Assembly (NCBI RefSeq): GCF_964355755.1
Contig: NC_092675.1
Location: 3,628,312 to 3,692,311 of the forward strand
From: Antedon mediterranea
Taxonomy: Eukaryota > Echinodermata > Crinoidea > Comatulida > Antedonidae
Length of the DNA: 64,000 nucleotides
Reading direction: 5' to 3'
The notes beneath the pieces are model-generated. The model saw nothing but the letters and a program-made list of their open reading frames with translations, did not search any database and was not told the origin of the DNA. The position numbers and the translations under genes were made by a program. Shown here piece after piece: positions 22,901 to 37,900 of the stretch (positions within the stretch are counted from its first letter, which is position 1; each line of letters begins with the position of its first letter).

Positions 22901-25900
22901 TAACAATGGAAAAGAATGATAATTATGATGATTGAATACTTTTAATGAAAGAAAGAGAATGATAAAAAAGAAAAAAGTTGAAAGACAATGATATCAGAAA
23001 ACGCCTGCAAAATGAATTGTCCTCTTTCTCCATAACTTCCAATTACCTCTTCATCATAACAAAACAAAAACAAAACATTTTTACCATTATTTATAATGTA
23101 TAGAAAGTTCATATTATATATAGTAAATTAATCAAGAAAAAGAATTAACTAAAGAAAAAAGAACTAACTCTTTTGAGCCATTTGTAAACACAAAATAATA
23201 CTCTTACCAAACTGCCTTGTGACCCACTTCCCTGTAAATGATGAATCCACAACATTTTTAGAAACCACTGATACCACACAAATGAGAACAAAAATATAGC
23301 AAGTTTGCATTTCTAAATGTATTAGTCTTGTCTTCAAAATAATCTGGTGTAATCTTTTGTAAATCTTATAAATTGTATTAAAAGTTATCAGACTACCAAA
23401 CAACATAGGCCTACTTATTGTAGGGCCACTGGGATTTTAACCAACATAAACAGAAAAACAATATCTTTGGTTGCGTAGACTAATAAAAAGGGTATTTACA
23501 TATAAAGATATTAATATTAGTAGATCTATATTTAATATATTACAAGTGCAGACAAACATATGGTTTCCATTAAAGATCAGGAGATAATAAAGTAAAAACC
23601 ACAAGAAGATAATTTATCTCATGCTTGATTAAATGCTAACTAAATATTCCAACACCCCTAAAGAACAAATGAAATAATCCATAAAACTTTTAGATTTAGA
23701 GAACCAATCAAAAGGGAGTAAAATGCTACTATGGTAACCTAGTTTGATTGCAATTTTCTAATATGAAACAAGGAATCCACTTCTTCAAAATAATGCAAAG
23801 ATATTTTGTTTGAAAATATAAATTGTTTGGTGTCTGTAAAAATACAGAAGGTTAACAAAGACAAAGACACTGTTTGTCCTAATAATGTAATTTGATGTTT
23901 AAATTGTATGAATTTTGGCTGATTCAAAATCTGTATGCCGTGTGAGATCTTTGTCTCATATTATCAAGTAAGTGATCCAAATTGAATTTCTTGGTAAAAC
24001 TAATAATTGTAACTGTCATTTTGTGTTGCAGCTCAAAAAACTGCACTATAACTACAAGTTAAATGTTGATAATGTTATTGTTACAGTATAACTCTAATTT
24101 CAGAATTCCCTTCACAGGTTTTTTCTACGGTTTCCATTTCCAAGAAAATAGAGGTAATTTATTCATACGTTCACCAGATATTTATTTTAAACTATTTTAG
24201 TTTCAAAATGTGTTACACTCTATAGCTACTGTAGCAATCAGGTTATTATTGTATGTCTCCTGTAGCAAACAGCTGCAAATTAAATCAAAGGTTGATATTA
24301 TGTTATATAGATCCTTGCAGCAATGATCTTGGGTGGCAATTGGAATCATTTTTAACCCTCAGTCCATTGATCCAAATAGATGGCAAATTGCCATGCTGCA
24401 TGTAAATATTCCTGGGAGTATTTCTAGCCCATGATATCAATGATTCAGATAACAAATTGATATCATGCAAGTTTACAGATGTATTGTCCCCGAAGAACAT
24501 AAAACAATTAAGATTAATTAAATCAGACTTTGAATATTTTATTTTGAAGTTTTAATAAAGTTCACTTATAAAATGACAAAATAAATGGTTAAGTTCAACC
24601 AAAAACCATTAAAAACAATTATGTTACATTAAAATGGCATATTCAACCAAAATGTTGTTAATTATTTTTTCAGGGGGATTCTATCATAAATGTCATAAAT
24701 ATGGGACCTTCTTCATTTGAGTTTAGGTTGAAGTCACCTTCCTTATGCTGCAGATTTGCTGAAAATACAAAAGGCACTTTTGGTATATCTACAGAATTTC
24801 GGGACACTCCTGTTTAATAGGAGATTAAGGGAACACTTTCCTGTGAAACAAATGGGGCAATATATATATGTTTTAACACTACAGTCAACATCCTATTCAG
24901 AGGACACCTTGATTATGGAGAAACTTTATTGGATTCTAATTTATATTGTTTTGCTTTTTTATATTTTATTCATTCTATATTTTTAGACAGTTAAAATAAA
25001 TGTATAGAAATAGATAGAAGTCAAAGCAAATAAATACGAGAATAAACAATTACAATCGACAAATTGCGAGAAGTACACATTGGTTTCACAGGGCGAGCAT
25101 ATGGCGAAGATATGTTTCCAATTAAACTATTGTAATTTAAAACTACCCTTGATCAAAATAAAAGTTTGAACATCTGAAATCACACTGAAATGTGTCAAGG
25201 CCGACTACAAATAAAATTTTAAAAGAAAATTCCTGGCGTGTCTCAATTTGTCAAATTGATGATTGGATTAAAATATCAACACTACTGAAAGCGGACAGAC
25301 TCTGTCATTTGATTGCTTCAAGCACAAACAGAGGCAAGATGAAATCATCAGAAATATAATTTATGTAATCTTTAAACGGGATAGCTTAAGGTGAAAAAAA
25401 GTCATCATTAAATCACATAAATACTTCAAGTTAAAAGGAACCATTTGAAAATAAGTTTCACTTTCAACAATAGGTTTCACAATCTAACTAAATTAAATAC
25501 GTTTTATAGTAAGACTTTAGCCAGATCCACTTTATAGGTTTTTAGTAGTTTTCACAATGTACATTTCTAATTTCATTTCATCTGAAGTGAAATTATTATG
25601 TACTGTAGTTTGTAAATGAATAAATTGAATCAGTCAAGTCTTATTTAATGTTACATGTTTAGTTTGCCCAAAGAGTTAAATGTTATACTTTTAATTCATA
25701 ATTTAAAGTGTTATGTCCATTCTGAAAGATGGTAAAAGACTCCTGTCCATTCCGGTGGATGTTAAATGTACCCCTCCTTTAAACAAGCTGCCAATGGACA
25801 GGCTTTATTATGTGCCAATATTCCTTACCTCCATTGCAGGATACTGAACACTCAGACCAGCCTAACTCTTTCCAATAATAGCCTGCTGTGTAGTTATAAT

Positions 25901-28900
25901 ATACATATTCTAGTTCAGTTGCTGGAGACACAAACATAACCTACGAATGAGTACACAAAGCAAAAGTATTATATTAGAATTTTTTTCAATAAACAAAACA
26001 TTCAGGAGGCGGAGTAAAATGAGATTTGTGTTTGAATTTTGTAATTTAAAAAAATCAATGAATGTGAAACAGTATGTAATAATAATAATTGGTTTAAAGA
26101 TGTATCGCACCCCAAAACAAATAGAGATCACTACTGTATTTGAATAAGCCATTTTATAGTTGTAATAAAGTTATTAAAATAAAAAGATTGATTTCACTTA
26201 CAAAATAAATCTTTTTCTTTAAATTACATGTGGATTTATCCAGTAAATATTTTTTTATATTTATTTTTGGTCATGCTTGAATGTGGTTTAAACTGTATGG
26301 ATTTTATTTCTATAAGGTAATATTTAAAATCACTTTTTTATGGTTTATTGATAAAAAGAACATTAATTACGATGAACAAATAAAGTTTAAAATATTGAAT
26401 AAGGATGGCTTGCCTCGCTTTTTGGAGTTTTTCTATTATCAGTAGTAATATGAATCTTACTCATACCGTTAACTGCATCGCATTTGGTATAGGTCCTTGA
26501 ATTACAATCCTTTTCTTTCCTCTCCTTTCAGTCATATATCGTACTCTTGTCCCCGAGACCATGTACGTTCCTGCTCGGCTGGCAGGAGGAAATTGGTTCA
26601 GTCCACCGCGTTCTGCACCTAGCATTGTTCCTCTAACTCCTATGTAGTTATTTCCTCGATATCGAATCATTATATTTGTGGCTCCTTGGGGAAACGTATA
26701 TACAACATCCACTCCTGTTTGATTGAAATTACACAAACCAAAAGTAGTAAATTTCGTGCCAGCTTACCTGGATAAACCAACAATAGCCCATGCTCTCCAG
26801 AAGGAGGGCTTAGATACAAAAGTAAAAAGTTCCAGAACACCCCTGTACCATAATGAACTAGTCCAACATACCACCATCATCATTTTCTTTTTTAACATGG
26901 AAGCATTAACACAGTGTTAATTTAAGATAGACAAGTATCATTTTCATTTACCTTGACTTTTACCACTTTTTAATTTGAAAGGTTGACCCTTGATTACTTG
27001 GCAGGTTTGTCCATTGCCGTTACATACTCCACATCGATCTAGTTTTGATATTGAATTCAATTGGCCGTCGCAACCTACAGGCTAAAAAAACAAATCATAA
27101 TAGGCCTACCATAAAGAAATGTATATTTTGCTGGAGTCCAGCTTTAAAAGCTCTTTTTGGAAACGCCTATTCAGGGACACCACTATTAAGAGGTCACTTG
27201 TTAGGTCCTAAAGGTGTCCCCTTAATAGGAGTTTTGTATAGGCAAGATAACATAAAATAGTTGTTTGGTAATAAAGAAGTCATATTAATAAACACACATC
27301 AACATTTGTGTAGTAATGGACAGGCTTTGAAAACTTGTGCCTAATAGTTTCTTTTATTATAGCGCCCTCAATTTTAGAAAACTTTTAAAATGTTACAAAC
27401 TTTATAAAACATGTATACAAATTGTATAGGTAAATAATTTTTTAATGGGTGGAGAAAAAAATAGTCAATTGGAAGACTTTCAAATTATTCATTAAAAAAA
27501 TCACAAGATCAAATAATTTAAAAATTCTATAGACAATAGTTTGGAAATTAAGTTATAAGCATCAACATTCAAATTGAACAAAATAAGTAAAATTATTATG
27601 TCTACCAAATCTAATAGTGACTAATTTTGTTGAACATTTTTTTGTTGGTACTTTTAAGTCATTTGCCCTTTGGAATTGAATTGCACCACTTACATACTGC
27701 TGTGTGGTCACTAATTCACTGTAGAGGCAAGATAAAATATGCTGTTTTGTCACCTGTTTTCCACCTAATGAAACAAATTAACTTCAAAAGTGTTCTATTC
27801 CATATAATGTAAACCTTTGGGTTATTATTTTACAGCCAATTCAACAACGTTGGGTCTAACTAGTCTGAACTACTGTATACTGGCCATTATATGGTAAGGC
27901 TGACATTAAATCCAGTGCAGGGATTTAATTTGATCTCCACATGGCATTCTCACTCCTGAGGATGATCAAAGCATATTGATTGATCTGAACTTTGAGAAAC
28001 TCAATAGTTATTTTCAGACTACACTACATACATGATGTACCGCAAACTTTATATCAAGTTTGCGGTACAAATCAAAATGTTTGATTTCACCAGGAAACCT
28101 TCAAACAACAAAGTTTTAACAAGTTTTTCCAATCAATTGCAACTGAACAGAGTCTGAATCAGTTTCTAGATAAAGTTCTATATTTTAAATTAAAGTTACA
28201 ATTTACATTAATATTTACTTTGATAAAGGAAATCTATCTGTATGAAACTGTAGGGTGCTAAGTGTTTGTCTTTTATAATTTAAAGGTCAAACTAAAAACA
28301 ATTTATATCAATGACCAAAAGTACTTAAAATATGCACCGCCTTAAGTCTCGGTCTAGTAATATGACAACTTTATAAAGTCATTATCCCATAGCCTAAAGG
28401 CAGAAGTGATAGGCAATGAATTAGTCACTGTTGCAACTCATTGGTATAGAACCCAGCAGGTCTATTTGCGCCCTAGCTTTGGGTCATAGAGAGTATTGGA
28501 CAGTGTTTGGACAGCCTACGCCTAAAGATGAATGGAAATTAACATGCTGTGCTTCTTTTGGAAGGGGTGACAGAAAAACATCCTCAGAGAGCAATAGTAT
28601 AATCTTATACAAAATACAATATTTTGTTTATCAACTAAACTTAAAACCTAATTTGAATAGTTGATTTCATTAAAACATGTGGGGGATGAATCTGACCACA
28701 TCTAAATTAAACTATGTGAACATTTGCCAACTTTTCCATTACAATTAGATAGTAATATATTTCATACTATCAAATTTAATAGTGTTATTGACTTTGAGTT
28801 AGATTCTGCTAACCTAATAAAAAGCAATATTCTCAAAAGAAATTAACTGGTTATTGTAATTAAAGTAGATATTATTTAATAATCTAAAAGAGGAATTAAC

Positions 28901-31900
28901 TCTACTAAAAACACTTTTCGTCGCTTGTCTGTCTAAGACATACGTTTTGTTCCAAGAAATTAATAGAAATGGGAACATAATAGCACGGATATAAAGGATT
29001 GATACATTCCTTTAATCAGTACGAGTGAATTTTGATACGTTTTTGGTACAGTACCTTGCTTGGTTCCATATTTACACATTATGGTAGCCAAAAAAAAAAA
29101 CACCTCTGTTAATGCCTATTTATTAGACTAGAAAAAGCCAATTACTGTAACCTGTATCACAAAAAACCTACGGTAGTAAATGATGTATCCTCTGGTGGGG
29201 AGTTTAAGATGAATGATATTTCAAAAATATGCAGCGATAGATTTAAGAGGTGACATGCACACCATTTTATTTTATGTTTTAATCTAAAATGAAACATAAT
29301 TTGTTTTTTTTTAATAAATTGCTAATGATAACCAAAAGCAAAATCCATTCACCAAGATCACACAAGATGCTCTACATACTCAAAATCTTTAACAATTACT
29401 TGGAAATGGAGTTGCTTTTACAAAAATAATCCAGAGATCTTACAATACCGTATTCGAAACCAATAAAATGGGATTGGAGCCTAGCACCTTAACCACCACA
29501 CTACAACCACTTCTATCGGTTCCTTAATTTTTGATTTGCCTCTGAGCTGATCTATGTCATTCTGAACAGCTCAATATCATCAACAAAAAACAACAATATA
29601 ACTAAAATATTTACCTCACATTTCCCATTTATACAAATATCTAACATATCAGGTCCACATAATGTGCCATCTAAAACTTTAGGTCCTTTTTGTTCAATCA
29701 ATCCTGTTATTTGCTCTCGACATGTCAACGAACATCTAGCCATGCTGTCCGCAACAGCAAAAGCTGACCATTTTAAAAAGCCAGCATCAAATGCAGCGCA
29801 TTGCTGGTCTCGGGTTATTTCTTCTTGTTCATTTTCTGTACATGGCTGTAAAGAATTTGAATATCACTTATTATTAATCATAATATATAGGAATTTTTAT
29901 TTCATTTCATTTATTTATTTGACCAATAAACATTAAAATAATACAGAACAGAAACAAAGCACAATGGTCAGGGGCAACTAAAGCAAAAAAATTACTGTCA
30001 GTTGGTATAAACAAAGTCTCTGATGTGGTGATGGTCCAGATATCACTATACTGTAAATGCATCTTCTATTTAGCCGTCTCTTCTCACGACAGGAACAATG
30101 TGAACAAGTACACATTTCTACTGCACACTACCATATTTATTCGAATAAACGCTCCCACATCTCCACCCTTGAATATCACCCCAGGGCCTTTATTTATTTC
30201 ATCGAATAATAATATTTGTAGTAGAATCCATTGATTGACATTATCTACAATTTACCAAGCATTTTGATACAATTTTTACTGTATATTATCACTTGTCGAT
30301 ATTAATTACATTGTATTTTTTCATATCTAGGGATATTTATTTGATTATACATGTTTACCATATTACACCCAAAAAAATAAACGCCTCCCCTAAAAACCCT
30401 CCTGAACAATGCCTCAGGGTGTTTATTAAAATAAATAAGGTCAGTAAATTTGTGTACACTGGTATCGCAGTATAGTTCTTAATATTTCAATAACAGTTGA
30501 GCAGAGCATTGAGCACGGCTGTAACAAAGTGATGACTACTGCGCCTTTATCTTAAAATACAATTAGCACTTATCCACAGGTCTACAATTTTAAAGTAGAG
30601 ACATCTCTTCAATTAAGCAATTAATGCACATGCTTACTCACTTGAAGTGTAAGTAACTACATAAAGGCCACTTATACAAAAATAATGATAATAATCTTAT
30701 TTTAAATATTTATAATTACCTGTAAATTGCAAGTTTTATATGTAATTAGACCAGCTGACGGGCAGGCACCCCGTGCACATCCCCTCGCTCGGAATGATAA
30801 TCCTCGACCACATTTTTTAGAACATGGCACCCAATTTTCCCATTCTGTATAGTTATATGTAGATGGATCTGAACTTGAAACCTAAAAAAAAATGAGTTGC
30901 TTTAACTTAATACATTTTTCAGTTAAGTTTAAATGTTAACAGAAAAGATTTTAATTTCAAAACTCAATGATAAAAAATAATTTATATTCATTTTTATTTG
31001 TCGAATCAGTATACACAGACATACAATAAGAAAACCTTCAAATGCAAATACAATTCAAAATATACAGAAGAGTATTATATCTTCTGATTTTTTTATTTAT
31101 GAATAACAATTAAGAACAAAAATAATGAGAAAATGTAACTATAGAATTAATAATGAATTAATATATAATGAATTGAAAATGGAATAATCCAAATTAACTG
31201 GTTAATAAATGTATTATTTCCACAACGAGTAAAAGAAAATTTGACCTTCGCTGGTATTCAAGTCAGCATGGGTCTATCCTATCTTAGAGTATCTATATAT
31301 AATATCAGATATACAATATCATATAATGAGGTCAAATCAACATTATAAAACATAGACAGAGGATGTCAGAGTCGTAAAGAAATATTAATCAATCAACAAT
31401 AGAAATATGAATAAAGTTCAATAGAAATGTGAAATAGTTCAATACTTATCAATTTCCAGAAATAACTTCCAATTACGCTAAATTGATATAATAGTGATAG
31501 TTCATTCTAAAGCTTGGTTCCCACCAGGGTAACGCAAGGGCGTAACGCAACGTAATGTGATTAGACCAATCACAAGCGATAGATTATTCGCACAATCGCG
31601 TGTGATTGGTCAACTTGCTTATGTTGCATCCTAGTGGGAACCAAGCTTTATATAGAGCTAAGCTCCTATCATCTGCCCTAGAATCCACCCCAGGTGAATA
31701 CCTAGCAGTAAGTTTTTTTTGTTATGCTAAAGGGGTCGCATTTTCCTGTCTTCTATAGGTAAAAATATAATACACTATGCTCGAGAGTAAAAATAGGCAT
31801 TTATTTTTATTATGTGACTTACAATCGTCCAATCAAATGACAGGAATCTATTTAGGAGTAGATCATATCATTCTGTATTATAGCTCTTCATATAAAATCA

Positions 31901-34900
31901 TTTACGATATCATAATTGCTGAAGCTAGAGGCACACCTTTATCTAAATTAGCAACTGTTGAGAAACTATTTCTACTAGCTGAGTTTCATCGCAACAAAAT
32001 TGTTGAAAAACTGTTGGTTTTATTTTCTTTAATCAGCTGCTCACTTAGGCCCTCGCAGCCAAGAGCGTGAAATATTCGTTTGATAAACAGGTGCACTATT
32101 GAGCATGCTCAGTTTGATACCGTTAAGGTGTAACAAGTCAATTCATCGAGGGAGCGTTATAACAGCTTTGTGAAACAGTTCATGAACTTGGAAAAACATT
32201 CCAGATTAAAATAACTATACATCAAATATGATATCATTATCAGATATACTGTAGTATTAATAAAAGAATCTGAACAAGGCCTTTAGAAACAGTAGCTGGA
32301 TATCCATTAAGATACTAATAAATAAATAAATAAGTAAAAGTATAACAAACTTAATAACAAACGTCCAAACTTCTTGAATAAATCAATCCTTCGTCAGGGC
32401 TATGAGAGTATTATAGAAAAGTTGATATAACATATAGTAATTTGTAAAATGTAAGTTTCCATTCTAATATTTTAGATTAAAATTAAAGCGTTTCTTTTAT
32501 CTTGTTATTGTTACAGTGTTGAGGAGTATTACGTATGATTTAATGGAAACTTGCTAACTAGTAAAAAGTAAAATTTAAATTAATTTCATTCTAAAATTTT
32601 TGTTTACATATTATTGTGATATGTTGATATAAAGTTTGCGTTATACCACGTATATTAGTTCTGAAAAGAACTTGTTGAGGTACTCAACGTTTCGATCAAT
32701 GCTTTGATCGTCCTGAGAAAACTTGATTTCGCCATGCAAACCTTCAAACAATATTATTGTGATAGAACTTTAGGATTCTTAGCCCAGGGTTAACAGGCTA
32801 AGGGGTTAATTTTTACATTGTATACTAGGTAGATAAATGCTTCATTCCAATTTGAACTAGATATACTGTACAGGGGAACACACAAACATAGCCTGCATAA
32901 AATGTTTACATTAAATAAAATAAGATGATGAATGTAGATAGAAGAAACATTACAATTTGCAAATAATATAATATTGAGGCTTACACACACATGGTTTAAA
33001 TATGGGACGAAAAAGTGAGGAGACTTGTTTCCGTACACACAGAAGCAACAAGGGAACGCAGACTAGTCCATAGTTGACACACAGGAAGTGGTTTAAATAC
33101 GCCGTTTTAAAAAACAAATTGATTCACAGCTGATAGGACAACATTTTAGGGAATTTTCATGCTCTTTTCTCAATCCAGATGGTGCTATAACAGTGTGAAT
33201 TAGTCACAGCCATGAAACCAGTAAAACAAAAACTATTTTGAAGCAGATTTGTAAACTATTAGGAAAAAATTAGTTACAACCGGAAAAAGGTCAACAAACT
33301 ACACATTTTATCTAAACTTTTACCTGATTTTAAACAAATTAAAATTAGGAAACCAGATTCATTCTCATCCTGTTTTGTCGGTAATGGTAGACTATGCAAA
33401 ATAAATTGCAACTACTGAGAAAACTATAAAGGGAAACCATTTACAACTAAATAAACAACCTCTTGTATTGATATACCGGTACTTGCCTTTGTAATACTAT
33501 TTTTTAAGCCTTGTCTACACTATCAAACTTTATGTGACCAAAAAATGTGATGTGCCCGACCAACTAACCGTGGTTAAATTAAACAATTCATAGCTCTATG
33601 ATAATCAGCAATTTCATTATATTATAATAATAATATTCTGGATTTATATAGCGCGTTGTGAAACCTTGTGCGCTGTACAAAAACTAATACAAAAAAACCC
33701 AAACAAAGTGTATATATTCCATTTTAGAAATAAACTACTGTGTTTATATCCTAGAGTTACAAAATAGATTTGGTAAAGGTACCATGAAATTGGAATAAGC
33801 TATAGCCTCGTTAAGCATGAACTTGAAATAGCCTTAGGATGGTATTAAACATTGATCTTCGGTGCTCTAGTCCTGTTAATAGGGTTCAGTTATTTTTCAC
33901 CTAATAATCCTTTGAGAGCAACAACCATACCAAGGTATTTCAACTTGGAAAATTTTCAGTTGAACCTCTGAAATAATATGTTATGTTTTGATCTGTATCA
34001 TTCATGGACCCAAGGGGGTTGGGGTTACTTTAAAATAGCCCATTGGGCAAGTGCAGTAGATCTGTATTGGCTGAAATCAACATAAGCATTGTTCAAAAGA
34101 CTGTTGTACTTAATAAAACATGACCAAACGGGCCAGTAACTGAGTAACCTCTACAGGGCAATTATGGATTTTACTCGCCATCGGCCAGTGGACCTATGCT
34201 AAATCAAACATTGTAAGACCCAAATCAAAATAGCCACCCACAGTTATGCATATTTTTATAAAAGTTAAAATGCTCTATAATATATTTAGCGAAAAAAGTT
34301 CTTTTAAGTTAAAATTTCTCTTTTCTTTATTTTAAGTACTTATCTTTATCAATCAAACATTTTTGCAGACAATGAAGAACTAATAGGTTTAATGTGACAA
34401 AAAGTGGAAAAAGAGGTATATACTGTATCAAGAACATGCAAATATACACAATATATATATATATATGAACAATGTCCTTAAATATCTCTTGATAGCCCAT
34501 TCCATGTGCAAATAAGTTTTTAATTTATTTTTAAAACGCCAAAAAGATTTATATCAAAAAAGCATAAATGAGTGATTATTATTTTTTTTTTTACAAAAAC
34601 ACAGAACAGTAAATCTCATGGTAATTATTTCAAGAAGTTTTTGTCGTCAGCGGGTCTTGCTTTGAAACATTCTCGTTAAATAATGATTAATAACATGTGG
34701 CTGCTTTTGAACTTAGTCACCTTCTAATGCCAAATTCTTTAAAAAATAGGAAGATGAATCAATTATCAATTTAGAAGAGGACACTCAATAAAATGGGTGT
34801 GTAGGCTTGTTGAAATTGAATAAATTATTGCACCACATTGCAGTACATTGATGATATTAAATATAGAGTAGAATATTTAGAGGAGACCCTATTCAGGATA

Positions 34901-37900
34901 CCTAGTCCCCATTCAGGGGACACCACTATTCAAGATATACCTTGTTAAGCTCTGTCTACACTATCAAACTTTATGCGACAAAAAATGTGATGTGATGAGG
35001 TCATATCACTACCATATTTGGGCATATCAATACCATATTTGGACACATCAAACTTTTTTTGTCAAACTAGTTTGATAGTGTAAACAGAACTTAAGATCCC
35101 TTTTTATGATGTTTAAAAATTAATTTTAGATTTTTATTTATTTTTTATTGTTCTGTTTTGGAAATTGAATAAAATAAAAATACAAATGCATGCCAATGAA
35201 TTAGAAGTATTCAAAATGTGTAAGGGTCGTCACTCTGAATGATGATATAGTACACTGTACAGTTTCCAGAAAAAATTAAATAGATTTTAAAATCCTGGAA
35301 AACAAAGATTAAATCAACACATGAAACTGATTAAAGATACGGTTCACTCAGTGTTAATTTAATATTTGATATAGACAATTCACAGACATTTATCAGCACT
35401 TCAGAAGGACCGTGCTGCAGCCAAAGGCTACAATATTGTAGTCTATCCACTTATTGTCATGCCTAAGGCAAAATTCAGGGTCAAAATATTAATTTTTTTA
35501 TAAATTATCTGCTACATGATAGATTTGTTACACAATGACTTTCATATAAAAAAACAATGTGACACAAATCTTTCATGATCAAACACTAAGAATAGTGACA
35601 ATTTCTGTAATTGAATGACACCTTGATGTTGTGACTTCCTGTGTTACTTCATTTTAAAGCTCTTGCCCTAACATTTTAGTTAAACAAAAACATATTTAAC
35701 TTTCGGAAAGTTCTTTTTTATTTATGTTTCTTTATTTTGTAAATATATTAACTTTTTTGTAAGAACAGTTGAAGATATTCTTTTTATTGGATTGGGAACC
35801 ATAATTCTCTGCCATGTAAACATTTTTAAGTAAAATTTTATACAAACAGGTGAAAGTATCATTTGCAAGATAAGAATTCAACAACGGTATCATGGTGGTA
35901 ACTGTTTTGAAGTTAATGAAACAAATTAGATGCCTAACACGAAAGTAGATTATTCGATACTAGGTTACTTAAACTAAGGAATTCTTACGTACCAAGTGTT
36001 ACTAACGGTATGCTGGTCGACACTAAACTGATGATGTAATATGGGTCAGGAACACGATCAAAACAAAAATTTACCATTTTTAATACACTTCCATATAACC
36101 TTTTACCCTAGCCCAAAAGCTGTACTTTCCTGTTCCCCTTCCTAGGAAAGTGCCATTTTCCCTGAGGAGTTGTGGGATTAGATTCAGAATCAATAGCAAT
36201 TGTTGGATAAGATATTTTTGAAACATAAGGCAAACAACACAGGAAACGTTATTGATGAAAAAAATGTAGTATGAACACCCTATCATTATAGACCATTTGG
36301 GAGTTAATTTTAAATCCATAATGGATAAAACAAAATTAATAAAAAAAATAAAATAAAAAATTTTCAAATAAAACGGCCAACTATCTCCAAATAATTATAT
36401 TACTCTCAATTTTATAATTTTTTTTTTATTTCGAATTTGTTTTTTTGCGATGCAATGTAATTTAAAGTTTAATACAACTTTTGTAGCAAATATTAAAGTG
36501 AGAAAGTTATGACATAGATCTAGTAAAATGCAGAGGAGTCAAGCAGTACACAGTAACATAATACATCATGAAGGTCTGAGCCACACAGGAAATTCAATAA
36601 CTATACAAAAAGCAATTATGTCAACATGCTAACTGTATGGTTAGGTAAACCAAATAGAGTACCGTATGAAGATGGACAAATAAAATATCATTTACAGTAG
36701 TAAGTCTGTGGAAATGCAGAATGACAAGATCTTAAAATATTTTAATACTATTCATTATTATTAAGTATCATCAGCTTATTACATTGTATTAAATATTTAA
36801 AGATATATTTACATTTATTATTAACATACTGTATAATTAGTATAATTATAAAGGATGGGTGGAAGTAGGCAGACACCCATACCTTCAAAGTTTTACACCT
36901 AGAAAGCATTATTGCATTTTACTTCCCACCTAGAAAAAAAAATTCTTACCAAAAAAAACAATGAAAATCCTATAACAATTAATAACTGCACACCATACAG
37001 AAGATCCATATTAAGGCAAGGTTAAAATTATTGTCTCGCACAAAAAAAATAAATGAAAGTAATATTTAGAATTTCTCCTTCATCCTAAAAGAGTTTCTTG
37101 TCTATATCCTTCTCTGTAGCTGACATTCTAAATATAACCTAATAGGTATACATATCAGTTAGTTATTGTTGCTGATAATGCCCATGCAATATCCGATTGC
37201 TGATAGGCTGGTGGTGTTCTGACATTGTTAAGTATTGGCCAATCAGAAAGCCCAACTGAAAATATAATACTTTCCAAACTTTATATATACAATTTTACAT
37301 AAATCTTGACAGTTTTGACCTACTGTATTTTTAAATATTGTTTAAGTAATCTTTTAATTTAAAAATCCCATATTGATAATTATAATATTCTACATTTTAA
37401 GTACCATTTTTTTTAAAATCTTCTCTCCACTTTACTTTAGATATTGACTGAATTTGCTTATATCCCAATGAGATCTGCCACAATTAACATAGCTTAAAAC
37501 AAATGTTTGCTTCTTTAAAAACAAAATGACATTTTTGTGAACATTATTGTTTAATATTTATTAATTGAAAATCAGAAACAGCCCTTTAATGACTGAAACA
37601 TGTTTGTGTAAATTTGACGCCAATATATCCTACATGGTTGGTTTGTATCATATATTAAGATTACGTTTCTAAACCTAATAAAAACAATGAATTACCCCCA
37701 GGAGATGTTTGTAAATCACAGAGTTGGAAGGCATGTAATAAATCTAGATAGATTGAATATCTTTGGCAGTAGAATAGGTATTGTTTCCATTTGAAGACAA
37801 ACAACTTCTGACATTGATTTAATAACAGCTGAAAAACCCTTCCTCTGCTGTGAAAATAATTTAATAAAATTTAATATCATAGTGACCAAATATGGCATAA

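Larger units (their letters stand above)
19978..25828 (-). other. Intron 6 of gene B
   Basis: Non-coding apart from one possible signal-peptide exon at 23208-23310. Holds an AAAT microsatellite (21530-21551), a tRNA-like B box at 21591-21602, and GGGACAC-type repeat fragments near 21880 and 24805. Confidence 0.6.
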
